From contig NZ_CP059067.1 in assembly GCF_017795745.1 (NCBI RefSeq), forward strand, positions 4,340,001-4,404,000: DNA of 64,000 nt. The letters run 5' to 3'. The notes under the pieces are model-generated. The model did not search any database. It was not told the DNA's origin and saw only the letters and a program-made list of their open reading frames with translations. How positions within the stretch are numbered: the first letter of the stretch is position 1; the number at the start of each line of letters is the position of its first letter. The DNA is from Rhizobacter sp. AJA081-3. GTDB lineage: Bacteria > Pseudomonadota > Gammaproteobacteria > Burkholderiales > Burkholderiaceae_C. Position numbers and translations under genes: made by a program. Shown here piece by piece: positions 20,586 to 30,258 of the stretch.

Positions 20586-21275
20586 CTACTTCAACGAGCC
20601 GAAGACCTTCTTCAGGATCGCGCTGCCGGTGGCGACCGGGTTCTGGCGGATCTTTCGCTCTTCCTCGCCGATCATCAGGTACAGGCCGTCGAGTGCCTTG
20701 CCGGTGACGTACTGCTGGACGTTCGCGTCTTCCTTCTTCACCAGGCCCAGGCCCATGGCCTTGCCGGCCACGGCGTTGTACTTCGATGCCAGCGACACCT
20801 TCTCGGTCGCCTTGGTCACGATGGGCAGGAACTTCACGCCCAGCGGCTCACGGGTCTTGCCGGCGAAGAACTGCGTCACCGAGTTGTCGCCGCCGGTGAT
20901 GACCTGGCGGGCGTCTTCCACGCTCATCGACTTGACCGCACCGATGAGCAAGGACTTCGCCTCGGGCATGGCCGCCTCGGCCGCACGGTTCATCGCCGTG
21001 ACGAGTTCGTCGACGCGCTTTTGCTGGCCGGTCGCCTTGAGCAGCTTGGCCGCATCCGCCAGGAAGCCGGGCAGCGGGATGCGCACCTTCGGATTGCCCA
21101 GGAAACCATCGGTCTTGCCCAGCAGGCCGACGGCACTCACCGCGCCACGCTCGAGCGCGGCGCGCACACCGGCGGCCGCATCGGTCTCGCTCAGGCCGAG
21201 GGCTTGGGCCGGCGAGGCCAGGCCGAACAGCGCCGGCGCCGTGATGATCCCTGCCGTGAATTGCCTACGCCGCAT
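20586..21275 (-). CDS. DUF4197 family exported protein
   Basis: A 229-residue protein with an N-terminal signal (MRRRQFTAGIITAPALFGLASPAQA) that resembles a Tat signal, though the motif is incomplete. The mature region is helical, with LGLSETDAAAGVRAALERG at the start and GDNSVTQFF in the middle, as in the DUF4197 family of periplasmic proteins of unknown role. It is 66 bp downstream of the zinc-ribbon gene on the same strand. Confidence 0.8.
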   Translation of the reverse strand: MRRRQFTAGIITAPALFGLASPAQALGLSETDAAAGVRAALERGAVSAVGLLGKTDGFLGNPKVRIPLPGFLADAAKLLKATGQQKRVDELVTAMNRAAEAAMPEAKSLLIGAVKSMSVEDARQVITGGDNSVTQFFAGKTREPLGVKFLPIVTKATEKVSLASKYNAVAGKAMGLGLVKKEDANVQQYVTGKALDGLYLMIGEEERKIRQNPVATGSAILKKVFGSLK

Positions 21276-21341
21276 CGTGCACTCCCATTGAATCGATCCG
21301 CCATCTTGCCATTGCTCGCGGCGTGGCCACCCGGCTCGGGC

Positions 21342-22316
21342 TCAGCCCCAGAAATACCAGACGAACCAGATCGCCAGTGCCAGCAGCACCGCACGCAGCG
21401 GATTGGTGCCTGACGAGAACAGATCGCCCCAGTCGCCGACATCGCCACGGCCCTGGCGCTGATCGGCCTCGGCCTGCATCTTGGCGGCGAACTCGCGTCG
21501 GCGCGGCAGGTCGGCATCGAGCGCCTCGAGCCGGCGCTTGACCACCTCGGGCGCCGGCTTGTGCGCATGTGCGCGCAGCGCGGGGCCGAGCGTGGCCACG
21601 CGCTCGTGGGCATCGCCAAGCCGGCTGACGGCCAGCGTCGCGCCGCACTGGGCACAGTCGACCGACAGCCCGGGAGGCAGCGAGGCACCGCAGGCGCCGC
21701 ATTGCATCGCCTGCTGGCGGGCGGGATCCTGGTGCACGGCCTGCGGCTCCAGCACGCCCTCGGGATCGAGTGCTCGCGCCAGCCGCGCCACGTCCAGCAA
21801 GCTGGGCACCGAGCCGCAGTAGCGGCACTGCTCATCGCCCTTGCCCAGGGCCGCGCCGCAGTTGACGCAGTCGATGCGTCCGTGGCGTTCCAGCAGCCGT
21901 GCCCGATCGACCAGCGACAAGGGCCGAAGCAGGCCCTTTTCCTGCAGAAACTGCGCGAACGACTGGTAGGCACCGTGGCCGGCCCGGCACTCGAGGTGCA
22001 GCGAACGGCCCCAGCGCGATTGGTTGTGGACCGTCTTCAGCGTCGCGCCGCAACGTGCGCAGCCGGCGTCCGGGCGCAGCGTCAGGTGAGGCAGGTCCTG
22101 GGTGCGTGCCATCGCCCCGATCAGATCGAGCAGCGCCGGACCGGCCAGCCGCGCCGTCTCGGAGAGATCGAACCAGACCAGGTGGCAGCCACCGCACAGA
22201 TCGATCTCGACCGTGCGGCCATAGTGGCCCGGCAGCATGAGCCGCTGCATCGGCGCGCGACAGTTGCCGCAGACGAGCGCGGGTTCGGCTGCAGCAGACG
22301 CGGCGCTCGGTGGCAT
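21342..22316 (-). CDS. Multi-zinc-ribbon protein with C-terminal membrane anchor
   Basis: A 324-residue protein with seven CxxC pairs, at about 16/19, 41/44, 86/89, 150/153, 164/167, 206/209 and 221/224, able to form three or four zinc ribbons. After a charged helical stretch there is a single hydrophobic segment (LRAVLLALAIWFVWYFWG) at the extreme C-terminus, suggesting a tail-anchored protein with the ribbons in the cytoplasm. I do not recognise a named family. The ATG at 22316 is 13 bp after the lipA stop; the frame continues upstream inside lipA without a plausible start. A role in metal sensing, protein quality control or nucleic-acid contact is open. Confidence 0.75.
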   Translation of the reverse strand: MPPSAASAAAEPALVCGNCRAPMQRLMLPGHYGRTVEIDLCGGCHLVWFDLSETARLAGPALLDLIGAMARTQDLPHLTLRPDAGCARCGATLKTVHNQSRWGRSLHLECRAGHGAYQSFAQFLQEKGLLRPLSLVDRARLLERHGRIDCVNCGAALGKGDEQCRYCGSVPSLLDVARLARALDPEGVLEPQAVHQDPARQQAMQCGACGASLPPGLSVDCAQCGATLAVSRLGDAHERVATLGPALRAHAHKPAPEVVKRRLEALDADLPRRREFAAKMQAEADQRQGRGDVGDWGDLFSSGTNPLRAVLLALAIWFVWYFWG

Positions 22317-22329
22317 CGCCGCTGCGGGC

Positions 22330-23313
22330 TCAGGCGACGCCGGCGGACGCAGCCTGCTGGTCGGCGTGATAGCTCGAACGCACGAGTGCGCCGACAGCCG
22401 CGTGGCTGAAGCCCATCTTCGCCGCCTCGGCCTCGAACATCCTGAAGGTGTCCGGGTGCACGTAGCGGCGCACCGGCAGGTGGTGGCCGCTGGGTGCCAG
22501 ATACTGGCCGATGGTGAGCATGTCGATGCCGTGCTCGCGCATGTCACGCATCACCTGCAGGATCTCGTCGTCGGTCTCACCCAGGCCGACCATCAGCCCG
22601 CTCTTGGTGGACACGCCGGGTGCGAACTCCTTGAATCGCTTGAGCAGGTTCAGCGAGAAGGCGTAGTCGGAGCCGGGACGCGCTTCCTTGTACAGGCGCG
22701 GCACGGTCTCGAGGTTGTGGTTCATCACGTCGGGAGGCGCGGCCTTCAGGATGTCGAGCGCGCGGTCCATGCGGCCACGAAAGTCGGGCGTGAGGATCTC
22801 GATGCGCGTGGCCGGCGACAACTCGCGAACCTGGCGAATGCACTCGACGAAGTGGCCTGCGCCACCGTCACGGAGGTCGTCGCGGTCGACGCTGGTGATG
22901 ACCACATACTTGAGCTTGAGCGCCGCGATCGTCTTGGCCATGTTCAGCGGCTCGTCCGCATCGAGCGGGTCGGGCCGGCCGTGGCCGACGTCGCAGAACG
23001 GGCAGCGCCGCGTGCACTTGTCGCCCATGATCATGAAGGTGGCCGTGCCGTGGCCGAAGCACTCGCCGATGTTCGGGCAGGAGGCTTCCTCGCACACCGT
23101 GTGCAGCTTGTGCTCGCGCAGGATCTGCTTGATCTCGTAGAAGCGCGTGCTTGGCGAGCCCGCCTTGACGCGGATCCAGTCGGGCTTCTTCAGCGTCTCG
23201 GCCGCCACCACCTTGATGGGGATGCGCGACGTCTTGGCCTGCGATTTCTGCTTGGCCGTCGCGTCGTAGTCGGCTGCGCTCTTCGCTTCGTGGGTGACGT
23301 TTTCGGTCGCCAT
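22330..23313 (-). CDS. lipA: Lipoyl synthase
   Basis: A radical-SAM enzyme of 327 residues that inserts two sulfurs into protein-bound octanoyl groups. The auxiliary cluster cysteines are Cys74, Cys79 and Cys85 ([12 protein letters not shown]). The radical-SAM cluster cysteines are Cys100, Cys104 and Cys107 (CTRRCPFC). It is 4 bp downstream of lipB, which supplies the octanoylated substrate, and belongs to the dacC-dat-DUF493-lipB-lipA minus-strand series. Confidence 0.97.
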   Translation of the reverse strand: MATENVTHEAKSAADYDATAKQKSQAKTSRIPIKVVAAETLKKPDWIRVKAGSPSTRFYEIKQILREHKLHTVCEEASCPNIGECFGHGTATFMIMGDKCTRRCPFCDVGHGRPDPLDADEPLNMAKTIAALKLKYVVITSVDRDDLRDGGAGHFVECIRQVRELSPATRIEILTPDFRGRMDRALDILKAAPPDVMNHNLETVPRLYKEARPGSDYAFSLNLLKRFKEFAPGVSTKSGLMVGLGETDDEILQVMRDMREHGIDMLTIGQYLAPSGHHLPVRRYVHPDTFRMFEAEAAKMGFSHAAVGALVRSSYHADQQAASAGVA

Positions 23314-23317
23314 GGTC

Positions 23318-23977
23318 TCAGGGGCTCAGGTGCGATGCCAGCTTGTCTCCAAGCCGCCCCGCCACGGTGTCCCAGTCGGTGGAAACCCCGATTTTAGCGA
23401 GGTCCACCGTCTGCAGGCCGGCATAGCCGCACGGGTTGATGCCGTCGAAGGGGCTCAGGTCCATCGCCACGTTCAGCGCCACGCCGTGGTAGGTGCAGTG
23501 CCGAGTGACCTTGATGCCCAGCGCGGCGATCTTGCCCAAGCCCTCGAACGGATCGCTGCGTGGGCCGGTGCGCGCCGCATGTCCGGAGGGATCGGCGAGC
23601 TCGACGTAGATGCCCGGCGCACCAGCGACGCGGTGGCCGGTGATGCCGAAGCCCTCGAGCGTCTTGATCACGCAGTGCTCCAGCCGGTAGACGTACTCCT
23701 TGACGTAGATGCCCAGGCGCCTGAGGTCGATGAGCGGATAGGCCACCACCTGCCCCGGCCCGTGGTACGTGACCTGGCCGCCGCGGTTGGTCTGCAGCAC
23801 CGGGATGCCGCGCGGATTCAGCACGTGGCCGGCCTGGCCGGCCAGGCCCTGCGTGTAGACCGGCGCGTGCTCGCACAGCCAGATCTCGTCGGGCGTGCTC
23901 TCGTCACGCTGTTCGGTGAAACCGCGCATCGCGTCCATCGTCGCCGCGTAGTCGACGCGGCCGAGCACGCGGACCAT
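23318..23977 (-). CDS. lipB: Octanoyltransferase (lipoate-protein ligase B)
   Basis: A 219-residue enzyme that moves octanoyl from acyl carrier protein to lipoyl domains. [11 protein letters not shown] at 65-75 is the family signature. The acyl-enzyme cysteine is Cys183 ([10 protein letters not shown]) and the paired lysine Lys149 ([11 protein letters not shown]). It starts 8 bp after the DUF493 stop and is followed closely by lipA. The pathway serves pyruvate and 2-oxoglutarate dehydrogenases and the glycine cleavage system. Confidence 0.96.
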   Translation of the reverse strand: MVRVLGRVDYAATMDAMRGFTEQRDESTPDEIWLCEHAPVYTQGLAGQAGHVLNPRGIPVLQTNRGGQVTYHGPGQVVAYPLIDLRRLGIYVKEYVYRLEHCVIKTLEGFGITGHRVAGAPGIYVELADPSGHAARTGPRSDPFEGLGKIAALGIKVTRHCTYHGVALNVAMDLSPFDGINPCGYAGLQTVDLAKIGVSTDWDTVAGRLGDKLASHLSP

Positions 23978-23985
23978 CGGTGCGT

Positions 23986-24273
23986 TCAGAGCACCACCTT
24001 CACCATCGGGTGCGTCGACAGCGTGCGGTACAGCTCGTCGAGCTGCTCGCGGCTGGTCGCGGTGATGGTGATCGTCACGCCGAGGTAGTTGCCGGCCTTG
24101 CTCGGGCGTGTCTCGACGGTCGCGGCATCCAGGTCCGGATCGAACTGCTGCGCGATCTTCACGACGGCCTGCGCGAAGCCGTCCACGTTCGCGCCCATCA
24201 CCTTGATCGGGAACTGCGACGGGTACTGGATCAGCGACTGCTCGGGCGGGATCTCTCTCATGGCGGTGTTCAT
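23986..24273 (-). CDS. DUF493 (YbeD-like) protein
   Basis: A 95-residue ferredoxin-fold (ACT-like) protein of the YbeD family. Visible signatures are [11 protein letters not shown] near the N-terminus and the central [21 protein letters not shown]. Members are usually next to lipB, as here, and are thought to have a regulatory role linked to lipoylation, though no activity is established. The ATG at 24273 gives the usual length; the upstream extension overlaps dat in another frame. Confidence 0.9.
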   Translation of the reverse strand: MNTAMREIPPEQSLIQYPSQFPIKVMGANVDGFAQAVVKIAQQFDPDLDAATVETRPSKAGNYLGVTITITATSREQLDELYRTLSTHPMVKVVL

Positions 24274-24308
24274 GCGCCCGAAGGTGGGGCCGGGCGCCGG
24301 CAAATCAA

Positions 24309-25202
24309 TCAGATCGACTGCGACTGCTTGGCACGCTGATACGCCTCGTACAGGCGCGCGTACACCGGTCCGGGCTTGCCGCGCAGTGCGCCGTGGCCGA
24401 CGGGCTGGCCGTCGAGCTTGGTGACCGGCAGCACCTCCTTGGTCGCCGAGCTGAGCAGTAGTTCGTCGGCTGCCAGCACCTCGCCTTCGGGGATGGGGCG
24501 CAGGTTGTAGGCGATGCCGGTTTCCTCGCACAGCTCGCGGATCAGGTCGTAGCGGATGCCCTCGAGCACATGCTCGCTCTTCGGCGGCCCGAGCACCGCG
24601 CCCTCGTGCACCACCCAGACGTTGCTCGCCGAGGCCTCGGTGAGGTAGCCGTCGCGGAACATGACGGTCTCCACCGCGCCGTGGTCGGCCGACATCTGCC
24701 GCGCCAGCACGTTGCCCAGCAGCGAGGTGCTCTTGATGTCGCCGCGCTCCCAGCGGAAGTCGCGCGCCGTCACGCAGGCCACGCCGTGATGGCGCTGATC
24801 GGCCGTGGCGTGCTTCATCGGGCTGGCCATCATGAACACGGTGGGCGCGATGTCGGTGGGCATCACGTGGTCGCGCAGCGCCACGCCGCGCGTCACCTGG
24901 ATGTAGATCAACTGATCTTCGGCCCCGGCCTTCTCGGCCAGCGCGGCGACCAGCTTGCGGCTGCGCTCCAGCCACTGCTCCGGCGAATGCGGGTCGGCGA
25001 TGCGCAGCTTCGAGAGGCTGCGGCCCAGCCGCGCCAGGTGCTCGTCGAAGCGGAACAGCCGCCGGCCGTAGACCGGCACGACCTCGTAGATGCCGTCGCC
25101 GAAGATGAAGCCGCGGTCGAGCACCGACACCTTGGCGTCGCGCAGCGAGCTGTACTCGCCGTTGAGGTAGCACAGCGTGTCGGGCAGGGTCTGCATGGCC
25201 AC
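24309..25202 (-). CDS. dat: D-amino-acid aminotransferase-like class IV PLP enzyme
   Basis: A 297-residue fold-type IV PLP enzyme. The N-terminal VLDRGFIFGDGIYEVVPVYGRRLFRFDEHL is diagnostic. The catalytic lysine is Lys157 (RGDIKSTSLLGNVLARQ), and EASASNVWVV precedes the cofactor phosphate site. D-alanine aminotransferase makes D-glutamate or D-alanine for peptidoglycan. The position between dacC and lipB fits that role, but branched-chain or aminodeoxychorismate specificity cannot be ruled out from motifs alone. Confidence 0.88.
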   Translation of the reverse strand: MAMQTLPDTLCYLNGEYSSLRDAKVSVLDRGFIFGDGIYEVVPVYGRRLFRFDEHLARLGRSLSKLRIADPHSPEQWLERSRKLVAALAEKAGAEDQLIYIQVTRGVALRDHVMPTDIAPTVFMMASPMKHATADQRHHGVACVTARDFRWERGDIKSTSLLGNVLARQMSADHGAVETVMFRDGYLTEASASNVWVVHEGAVLGPPKSEHVLEGIRYDLIRELCEETGIAYNLRPIPEGEVLAADELLLSSATKEVLPVTKLDGQPVGHGALRGKPGPVYARLYEAYQRAKQSQSI

Positions 25203-25221
25203 TCCTGGAAAGGCTTTCAGC

Positions 25222-26385
25222 TTACTTGATCCACAGCCGGATGGCGTCCCAGGCGCGGCCGAAGATGCCTGCCTCGTCGACGGCCTCCAGCACCACCAGC
25301 GGCACCTCGGCCACAGCCAGCCCGGCGGGGGTGGCCACCTTCAGCACACCCACCTTCTGGCCCTTGGACAGCGGCGCGACCAACGGGTCGGTGCGCTCGA
25401 TCTTCGTGACCAGTTTGCTGCCCTCGCCCTTGGGCACGGTGACGAACACGCCGGCCTCGACGCCGAGCTTGGCCTCGTTGAGCTTGCCCTTCCAGACCTG
25501 CGGCGTGGCGATGGCCTTGCCCGGCTCGAACAGGCGCACGGCATCCCAGGCCGCGTAGCCCCAGTTCAGCAGCTTCTGGCTCTCGTTGGCGCGCGCGTCC
25601 ATCGACGTCGTGTTGAGCACCACGCTGATCAGCCGGCGCTTGCCATTCGGGAAGTCGCGCTGCGCGCTGGCGATCAGGCAATAGCCTGCGGCCTCGGTGT
25701 AGCCGGTCTTCATGCCGTCGACCGTCGGGTCGCGCTGCAGCAGCACGTTGCGGTTGTTCTCGTTGCTCGCCGGCGCACCCTCGAAGCGGTACTTGCGCGT
25801 CGAGTAGATCGGGTAGAACTCCGGGAAGTCCTTGATGATGCGCGAGGCGATCACCGCGAGGTCTCGCGCCGAGCTGTGGTGGCCCGGCTCGGTCAGGCCG
25901 GTGACGTTCTTGAACACCGTGTTCTTCAGCCCGAAGGCCTGAGCCTGGCGGTTCATCATCTCGATGAAGGTCGGCAGCGTGCCGCCCACGCCCTCGGCCA
26001 GCGCCACCGACGCGTCGTTGCCCGAGTTGACGATCATGCCGCGCAGCAGGTCCGACACCTTGGGCGTGCTGCGCGGCTCGATGAACATCAGCGAGCCGCC
26101 GCCCTTGCGCTCTTCCCAGGCTCGCAGCGAGACCGGGAGGATCTGTTCTTCAGAGATCTTCTTGTCGCGGATGGCACTGAAGACCACATAGGCGGTCATG
26201 AGCTTGGTCAGCGAGGCCGGATCGGCCGGCGCGTCGGCATTGCGCTCGGCGAGCACCTGGTTGCTGGTCACGTCGAGCAGCAGGTAGCTCTTCGCGGCGA
26301 CCTCGGGCGGCTGAGGCGCCTGCGCATGCACGGTCAGGGGGAGGGCAAGGGCCCATACGGCCAGCCAGGTAGTCAGTCGCTTCAT
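25222..26385 (-). CDS. dacC: D-alanyl-D-alanine carboxypeptidase (PBP5/6 type)
   Basis: A 387-residue periplasmic serine peptidase that trims the terminal D-Ala of peptidoglycan stem peptides. A signal peptide ends near Ala21 (VHAQA). The penicillin-binding motifs are all present: SLTK (Ser58, Lys61), SGN (121-123) and KTG (226-228). The C-terminal beta domain ends in a short amphipathic helix (AWDAIRLWIK) expected to anchor it to the inner membrane. It begins the dat-DUF493-lipB-lipA series. Confidence 0.95.
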   Translation of the reverse strand: MKRLTTWLAVWALALPLTVHAQAPQPPEVAAKSYLLLDVTSNQVLAERNADAPADPASLTKLMTAYVVFSAIRDKKISEEQILPVSLRAWEERKGGGSLMFIEPRSTPKVSDLLRGMIVNSGNDASVALAEGVGGTLPTFIEMMNRQAQAFGLKNTVFKNVTGLTEPGHHSSARDLAVIASRIIKDFPEFYPIYSTRKYRFEGAPASNENNRNVLLQRDPTVDGMKTGYTEAAGYCLIASAQRDFPNGKRRLISVVLNTTSMDARANESQKLLNWGYAAWDAVRLFEPGKAIATPQVWKGKLNEAKLGVEAGVFVTVPKGEGSKLVTKIERTDPLVAPLSKGQKVGVLKVATPAGLAVAEVPLVVLEAVDEAGIFGRAWDAIRLWIK

Positions 26386-26463
26386 CGGAAGGTTTCGTTC
26401 GAGAGGTTCAGGGGTCCGAGCAGGCCCGGGCCCGAAAGGTTCACTGCGGTCGACGATTCGGGC

Positions 26464-27087
26464 TCAGTCGGCCGGGGTGCGCAACTGCTGCACCAGCGTG
26501 TGCTTGAGCAGCCCGAGCTGCCCGTGGAAGAAGTGTCCGACACCGGGGAACACGATCACCGGCAACGCCTGCGGCCGCGCCCAGTCGAGCGTGGCCGACA
26601 GCGGCACCACGTCGTCGGCCTCGCCGTGGATCACCACCGTGTCGGACGGCACCACGGGCATCTGCTGCTTCTGCGTCGACGGGCCGACCAGCGCCAGCCG
26701 CTGCGGCTTCGCATCATCGGGCAACAGCGCCGCGGCCTGTGACGCGACGTAAGCACCGAAGGAGAAACCGGCCAGCAGCAGCGCCTCGCCGGGGCGGCGC
26801 ATCGCGGCGATCACCGCCAGCGCATCGTCGACCTCGCCGCGGCCCTCGTCCCACGTGCCTTCGGATGCGCCGACGCCGCGGAAGTTGAAGCGCACGCTGC
26901 GCCAGCCGAGCGTGACCGCGGCCCGGGCCAGCGTCTGCGCCACCTTGTTGTCCATCGTGCCGCCGTGCTGCGGGTGCGGGTGGCAGATCACGGCGACGCC
27001 GTGCGCCGCGCCGGCGGGCGCGTCGATGGCGCACTCGATCGCGCCGGCCGGGCCGGGCACGAGCTGGCGGAGGGTATGGCTGTTCAC
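26464..27087 (-). CDS. Alpha/beta hydrolase of the YfhR/KANL3 small-hydrolase type
   Basis: A 207-residue alpha/beta hydrolase. ICHPHPQHGGTMDNKV near the N-terminus and FNFRGVGASEGTWDEGRGE are signatures of a compact subfamily. The nucleophile elbow is GFSFGAY, and a C-terminal GVGHFFHGQL carries the catalytic histidine. The GTG start at 27087 overlaps the ferredoxin stop (GTGA), so the two are translationally coupled. The frame continues far upstream only as a shadow of VanZ and the ferredoxin. Substrate unknown. Confidence 0.85.
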   Translation of the reverse strand: MNSHTLRQLVPGPAGAIECAIDAPAGAAHGVAVICHPHPQHGGTMDNKVAQTLARAAVTLGWRSVRFNFRGVGASEGTWDEGRGEVDDALAVIAAMRRPGEALLLAGFSFGAYVASQAAALLPDDAKPQRLALVGPSTQKQQMPVVPSDTVVIHGEADDVVPLSATLDWARPQALPVIVFPGVGHFFHGQLGLLKHTLVQQLRTPAD

Positions 27088-27410
27088 CGGCCGACGTTCG
27101 GCGGCAGCAGCAGGCGCTCCACCACCTGGCCCTTCTTCAGGTGCGAGTCGACGATCTCGTCGATGTCTTGCTGGTCCACGTAGGTGTACCAGACGGCTTC
27201 GGGGTAGACCACTGCCACCGGGCCGCCGGCGCAGCGGTCCAGGCAGCCGGCCTTGTTGACACGCACGCCGCCGGGGCGGGCCAGCCCCTCGCCCTTCACG
27301 CGCGACTTGCAGTGGTCGAAGCCCGCCTGTGCCCCATGCTGTGCGCAGGCGTTCTCGCCGCTGTCGCGCTGGTTCAGGCAGAAGAAGATGTGTCGCTCGT
27401 AATAGCTCAT
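27084..27410 (-). CDS. Thioredoxin-like [2Fe-2S] ferredoxin
   Basis: A 108-residue protein of the shethna/thioredoxin-like ferredoxin family. Cys11 and Cys22 (x10 spacing) with Cys56 and Cys60 (GCLDRC) are the four cluster ligands; Cys34 is extra. These proteins resemble the NuoE ferredoxin fold and act as small electron carriers. The gene is coupled to the following hydrolase by a 4-bp overlap. Its redox partner is not evident here. Confidence 0.9.
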   Translation of the reverse strand: MSYYERHIFFCLNQRDSGENACAQHGAQAGFDHCKSRVKGEGLARPGGVRVNKAGCLDRCAGGPVAVVYPEAVWYTYVDQQDIDEIVDSHLKKGQVVERLLLPPNVGR

Positions 27411-27446
27411 GGCCCGATTCTAGGAGGCGAGCCCCCGGCGACGCGC

Positions 27447-28556
27447 TCAGTCGTCGGACCGCGCACCCACGCGCACCAGCAGATACAGCAGCGCTGCGTA
27501 GGGCCACAACCAGCCGACCCATTGCGCCGCGCCATGGAAGCGGATGAAGCGCCCCTGTTCCCAGGCTTGCAGGCTGACGGCGAAGTACGGATCTGCCGGC
27601 GCCTGCAACACCAGCGCCACCAGCGCCGACAGCACCACCAGCCCGAGGCCCGCGGCGGCCCGCCGCGGCAACAGCGCGACGAGCGCCGCCAGCATCGCGC
27701 CGACAGCGAAGCCGGCCGCGGCATTGGGCGTGCGCCATGCGAGTGCGTGGTCCGGGCCAAAATTCATGGCGGTGGACAAGGTCGTGGCCGCAGCGCCAAA
27801 CGTCACCGCGCCGGCCAGCAGCACGAAGCGGCGCCATCCCTGCGGCGCGATGGCCAGTGCGATCATGCACGGCGCCATCAGGCCGAGTGCGACGATGGCG
27901 AGTTCCTGGCCCGCTGAAAGCCTTTCGAGCGTCGGCTGCGCGTGCAGCCAGGGCCCGGCCCAGTCGAGCATCACGCTGCCCTCGAGCTCCGATCGCAAGG
28001 TCTCCTGCAGGCGCACCCAGACCTGTCCGAGCCCGAGCGGTACCGGCGCCGGGAACAGCAGGCCCAGCGGCCAAAGCAGCAACAAGGCCAGCCCGCCGGC
28101 ACTGCCGCCGATGAACCAGCGCTCGCGCACCGCCTGCCAACGCTCCACGCCGCCCAGCAGGTGCACCACCAGCCCGAGCGCGGCGCCGCAAGGCGCGCCA
28201 GCGACGTTCAGCGCGAGGTCGAGGTTGGAGGCGACACGATCCGGCAGGTAGTTCTGCAGCAGTTCCATCGTGAACGACAGCACTGCACCCGTCGCAACGG
28301 CCGCGAGCACACTGCTGCCGGGCGCCTGCCCGGCGCGCACCCGCGCGCCGAACACCAGCACACCCAGCGGCAGATAGCCCAGCAGGTTGGAGACGAGATC
28401 GAAGCCCGTCCAGTAGCGGGGCCAGGCGAGGCCGAGGAAGTGCAGCGGCGAACTGCCCGGCACGCGCCATTCGCCGAACGGGTACAGGCTCGCGTAGAGG
28501 ATCAGCCCGGCGTAGAGCCAGGCCAGCGGGACGGCGGAGCTGCGATGGCGGGCCAC
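27447..28556 (-). CDS. VanZ-family membrane protein
   Basis: A 369-residue polytopic protein. The N-terminal third carries VanZ-like features (DLVSNLLGYLPLGVLVFG and the LSFTMELLQNYLPDRVASNLDLALNVAGAPCGAALG stretch, residues about 53-130). The remainder adds several further hydrophobic segments with a large periplasmic loop. VanZ itself gives low-level teicoplanin resistance by an unknown mechanism; most homologues have no known role. It begins 16 bp after the hemJ stop on the same strand. Confidence 0.8.
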   Translation of the reverse strand: MARHRSSAVPLAWLYAGLILYASLYPFGEWRVPGSSPLHFLGLAWPRYWTGFDLVSNLLGYLPLGVLVFGARVRAGQAPGSSVLAAVATGAVLSFTMELLQNYLPDRVASNLDLALNVAGAPCGAALGLVVHLLGGVERWQAVRERWFIGGSAGGLALLLLWPLGLLFPAPVPLGLGQVWVRLQETLRSELEGSVMLDWAGPWLHAQPTLERLSAGQELAIVALGLMAPCMIALAIAPQGWRRFVLLAGAVTFGAAATTLSTAMNFGPDHALAWRTPNAAAGFAVGAMLAALVALLPRRAAAGLGLVVLSALVALVLQAPADPYFAVSLQAWEQGRFIRFHGAAQWVGWLWPYAALLYLLVRVGARSDD

Positions 28557-28572
28557 CGGCGTGCCCGCCCGC

Positions 28573-29001
28573 TCAGAAGGGCTTGACCACCACCAGCACC
28601 ACGGTGGCGGCGAAAAGGATCACGGTGACTTCGTTGAAGACGCGGAACCAGCGTTCGCTGCGGCGGTTCGTGAACTGCTCGAACTGGCGCAGCAGTGATC
28701 GGCAGACATGGTGATAACCGACCGCGCCGACCACCAGCAGCAGCTTGGCGTGCATCCAGCCGTTGCCCGGGCCGCGGCCGATGCCGTAGTAGAGCCAGAG
28801 CACGAAGCCCAGGCCGAGCGCCGGAATCATCAGCAGGCCCGCGAAGCGGTACAGGCGGCGCGCCATCAGCAGCAGCCGCTCGCGCTCGGCATGGCTGTCG
28901 GCCGGCACCGCCGCGAGGTTCACGAAGATCCGCGGCAGGTAGAACAAACCGGCGAACCAGCTGGCGACGAAGACGATGTGGAAGGCTTTGACCCAGAGCA
29001 T
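28573..29001 (-). CDS. hemJ: Protoporphyrinogen IX oxidase HemJ-like (CopD superfamily)
   Basis: A 142-residue protein with four hydrophobic segments, of the HemJ/UPF0093 family that oxidises protoporphyrinogen IX in many Proteobacteria lacking HemG/HemY. Conserved features are His8 in KAFHIVFVASWFAGLFYLPRIF, KLLLVVGAVGYHH, and a C-terminal Lys-Pro-Phe. It is divergent from hemB, another haem-pathway gene, which supports the call. The 240-bp gap between them contains a candidate small RNA. Confidence 0.85.
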   Translation of the reverse strand: MLWVKAFHIVFVASWFAGLFYLPRIFVNLAAVPADSHAERERLLLMARRLYRFAGLLMIPALGLGFVLWLYYGIGRGPGNGWMHAKLLLVVGAVGYHHVCRSLLRQFEQFTNRRSERWFRVFNEVTVILFAATVVLVVVKPF

Positions 29002-29053
29002 CGGCCGATTATGGCCAGAACCGCCGTCGGGTCGGCGCGCCCGCGGCGCTCCA

Positions 29054-30246
<1,193 letters not shown>

Positions 30247-30258
30247 GGCCGGGGCGCG

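Noticed and set aside
27447-28470. Long second frame through VanZ fused to the hydrolase
   Set aside because: The upstream part has no motif and overlaps VanZ and ferredoxin genes; the real hydrolase starts at 27087.
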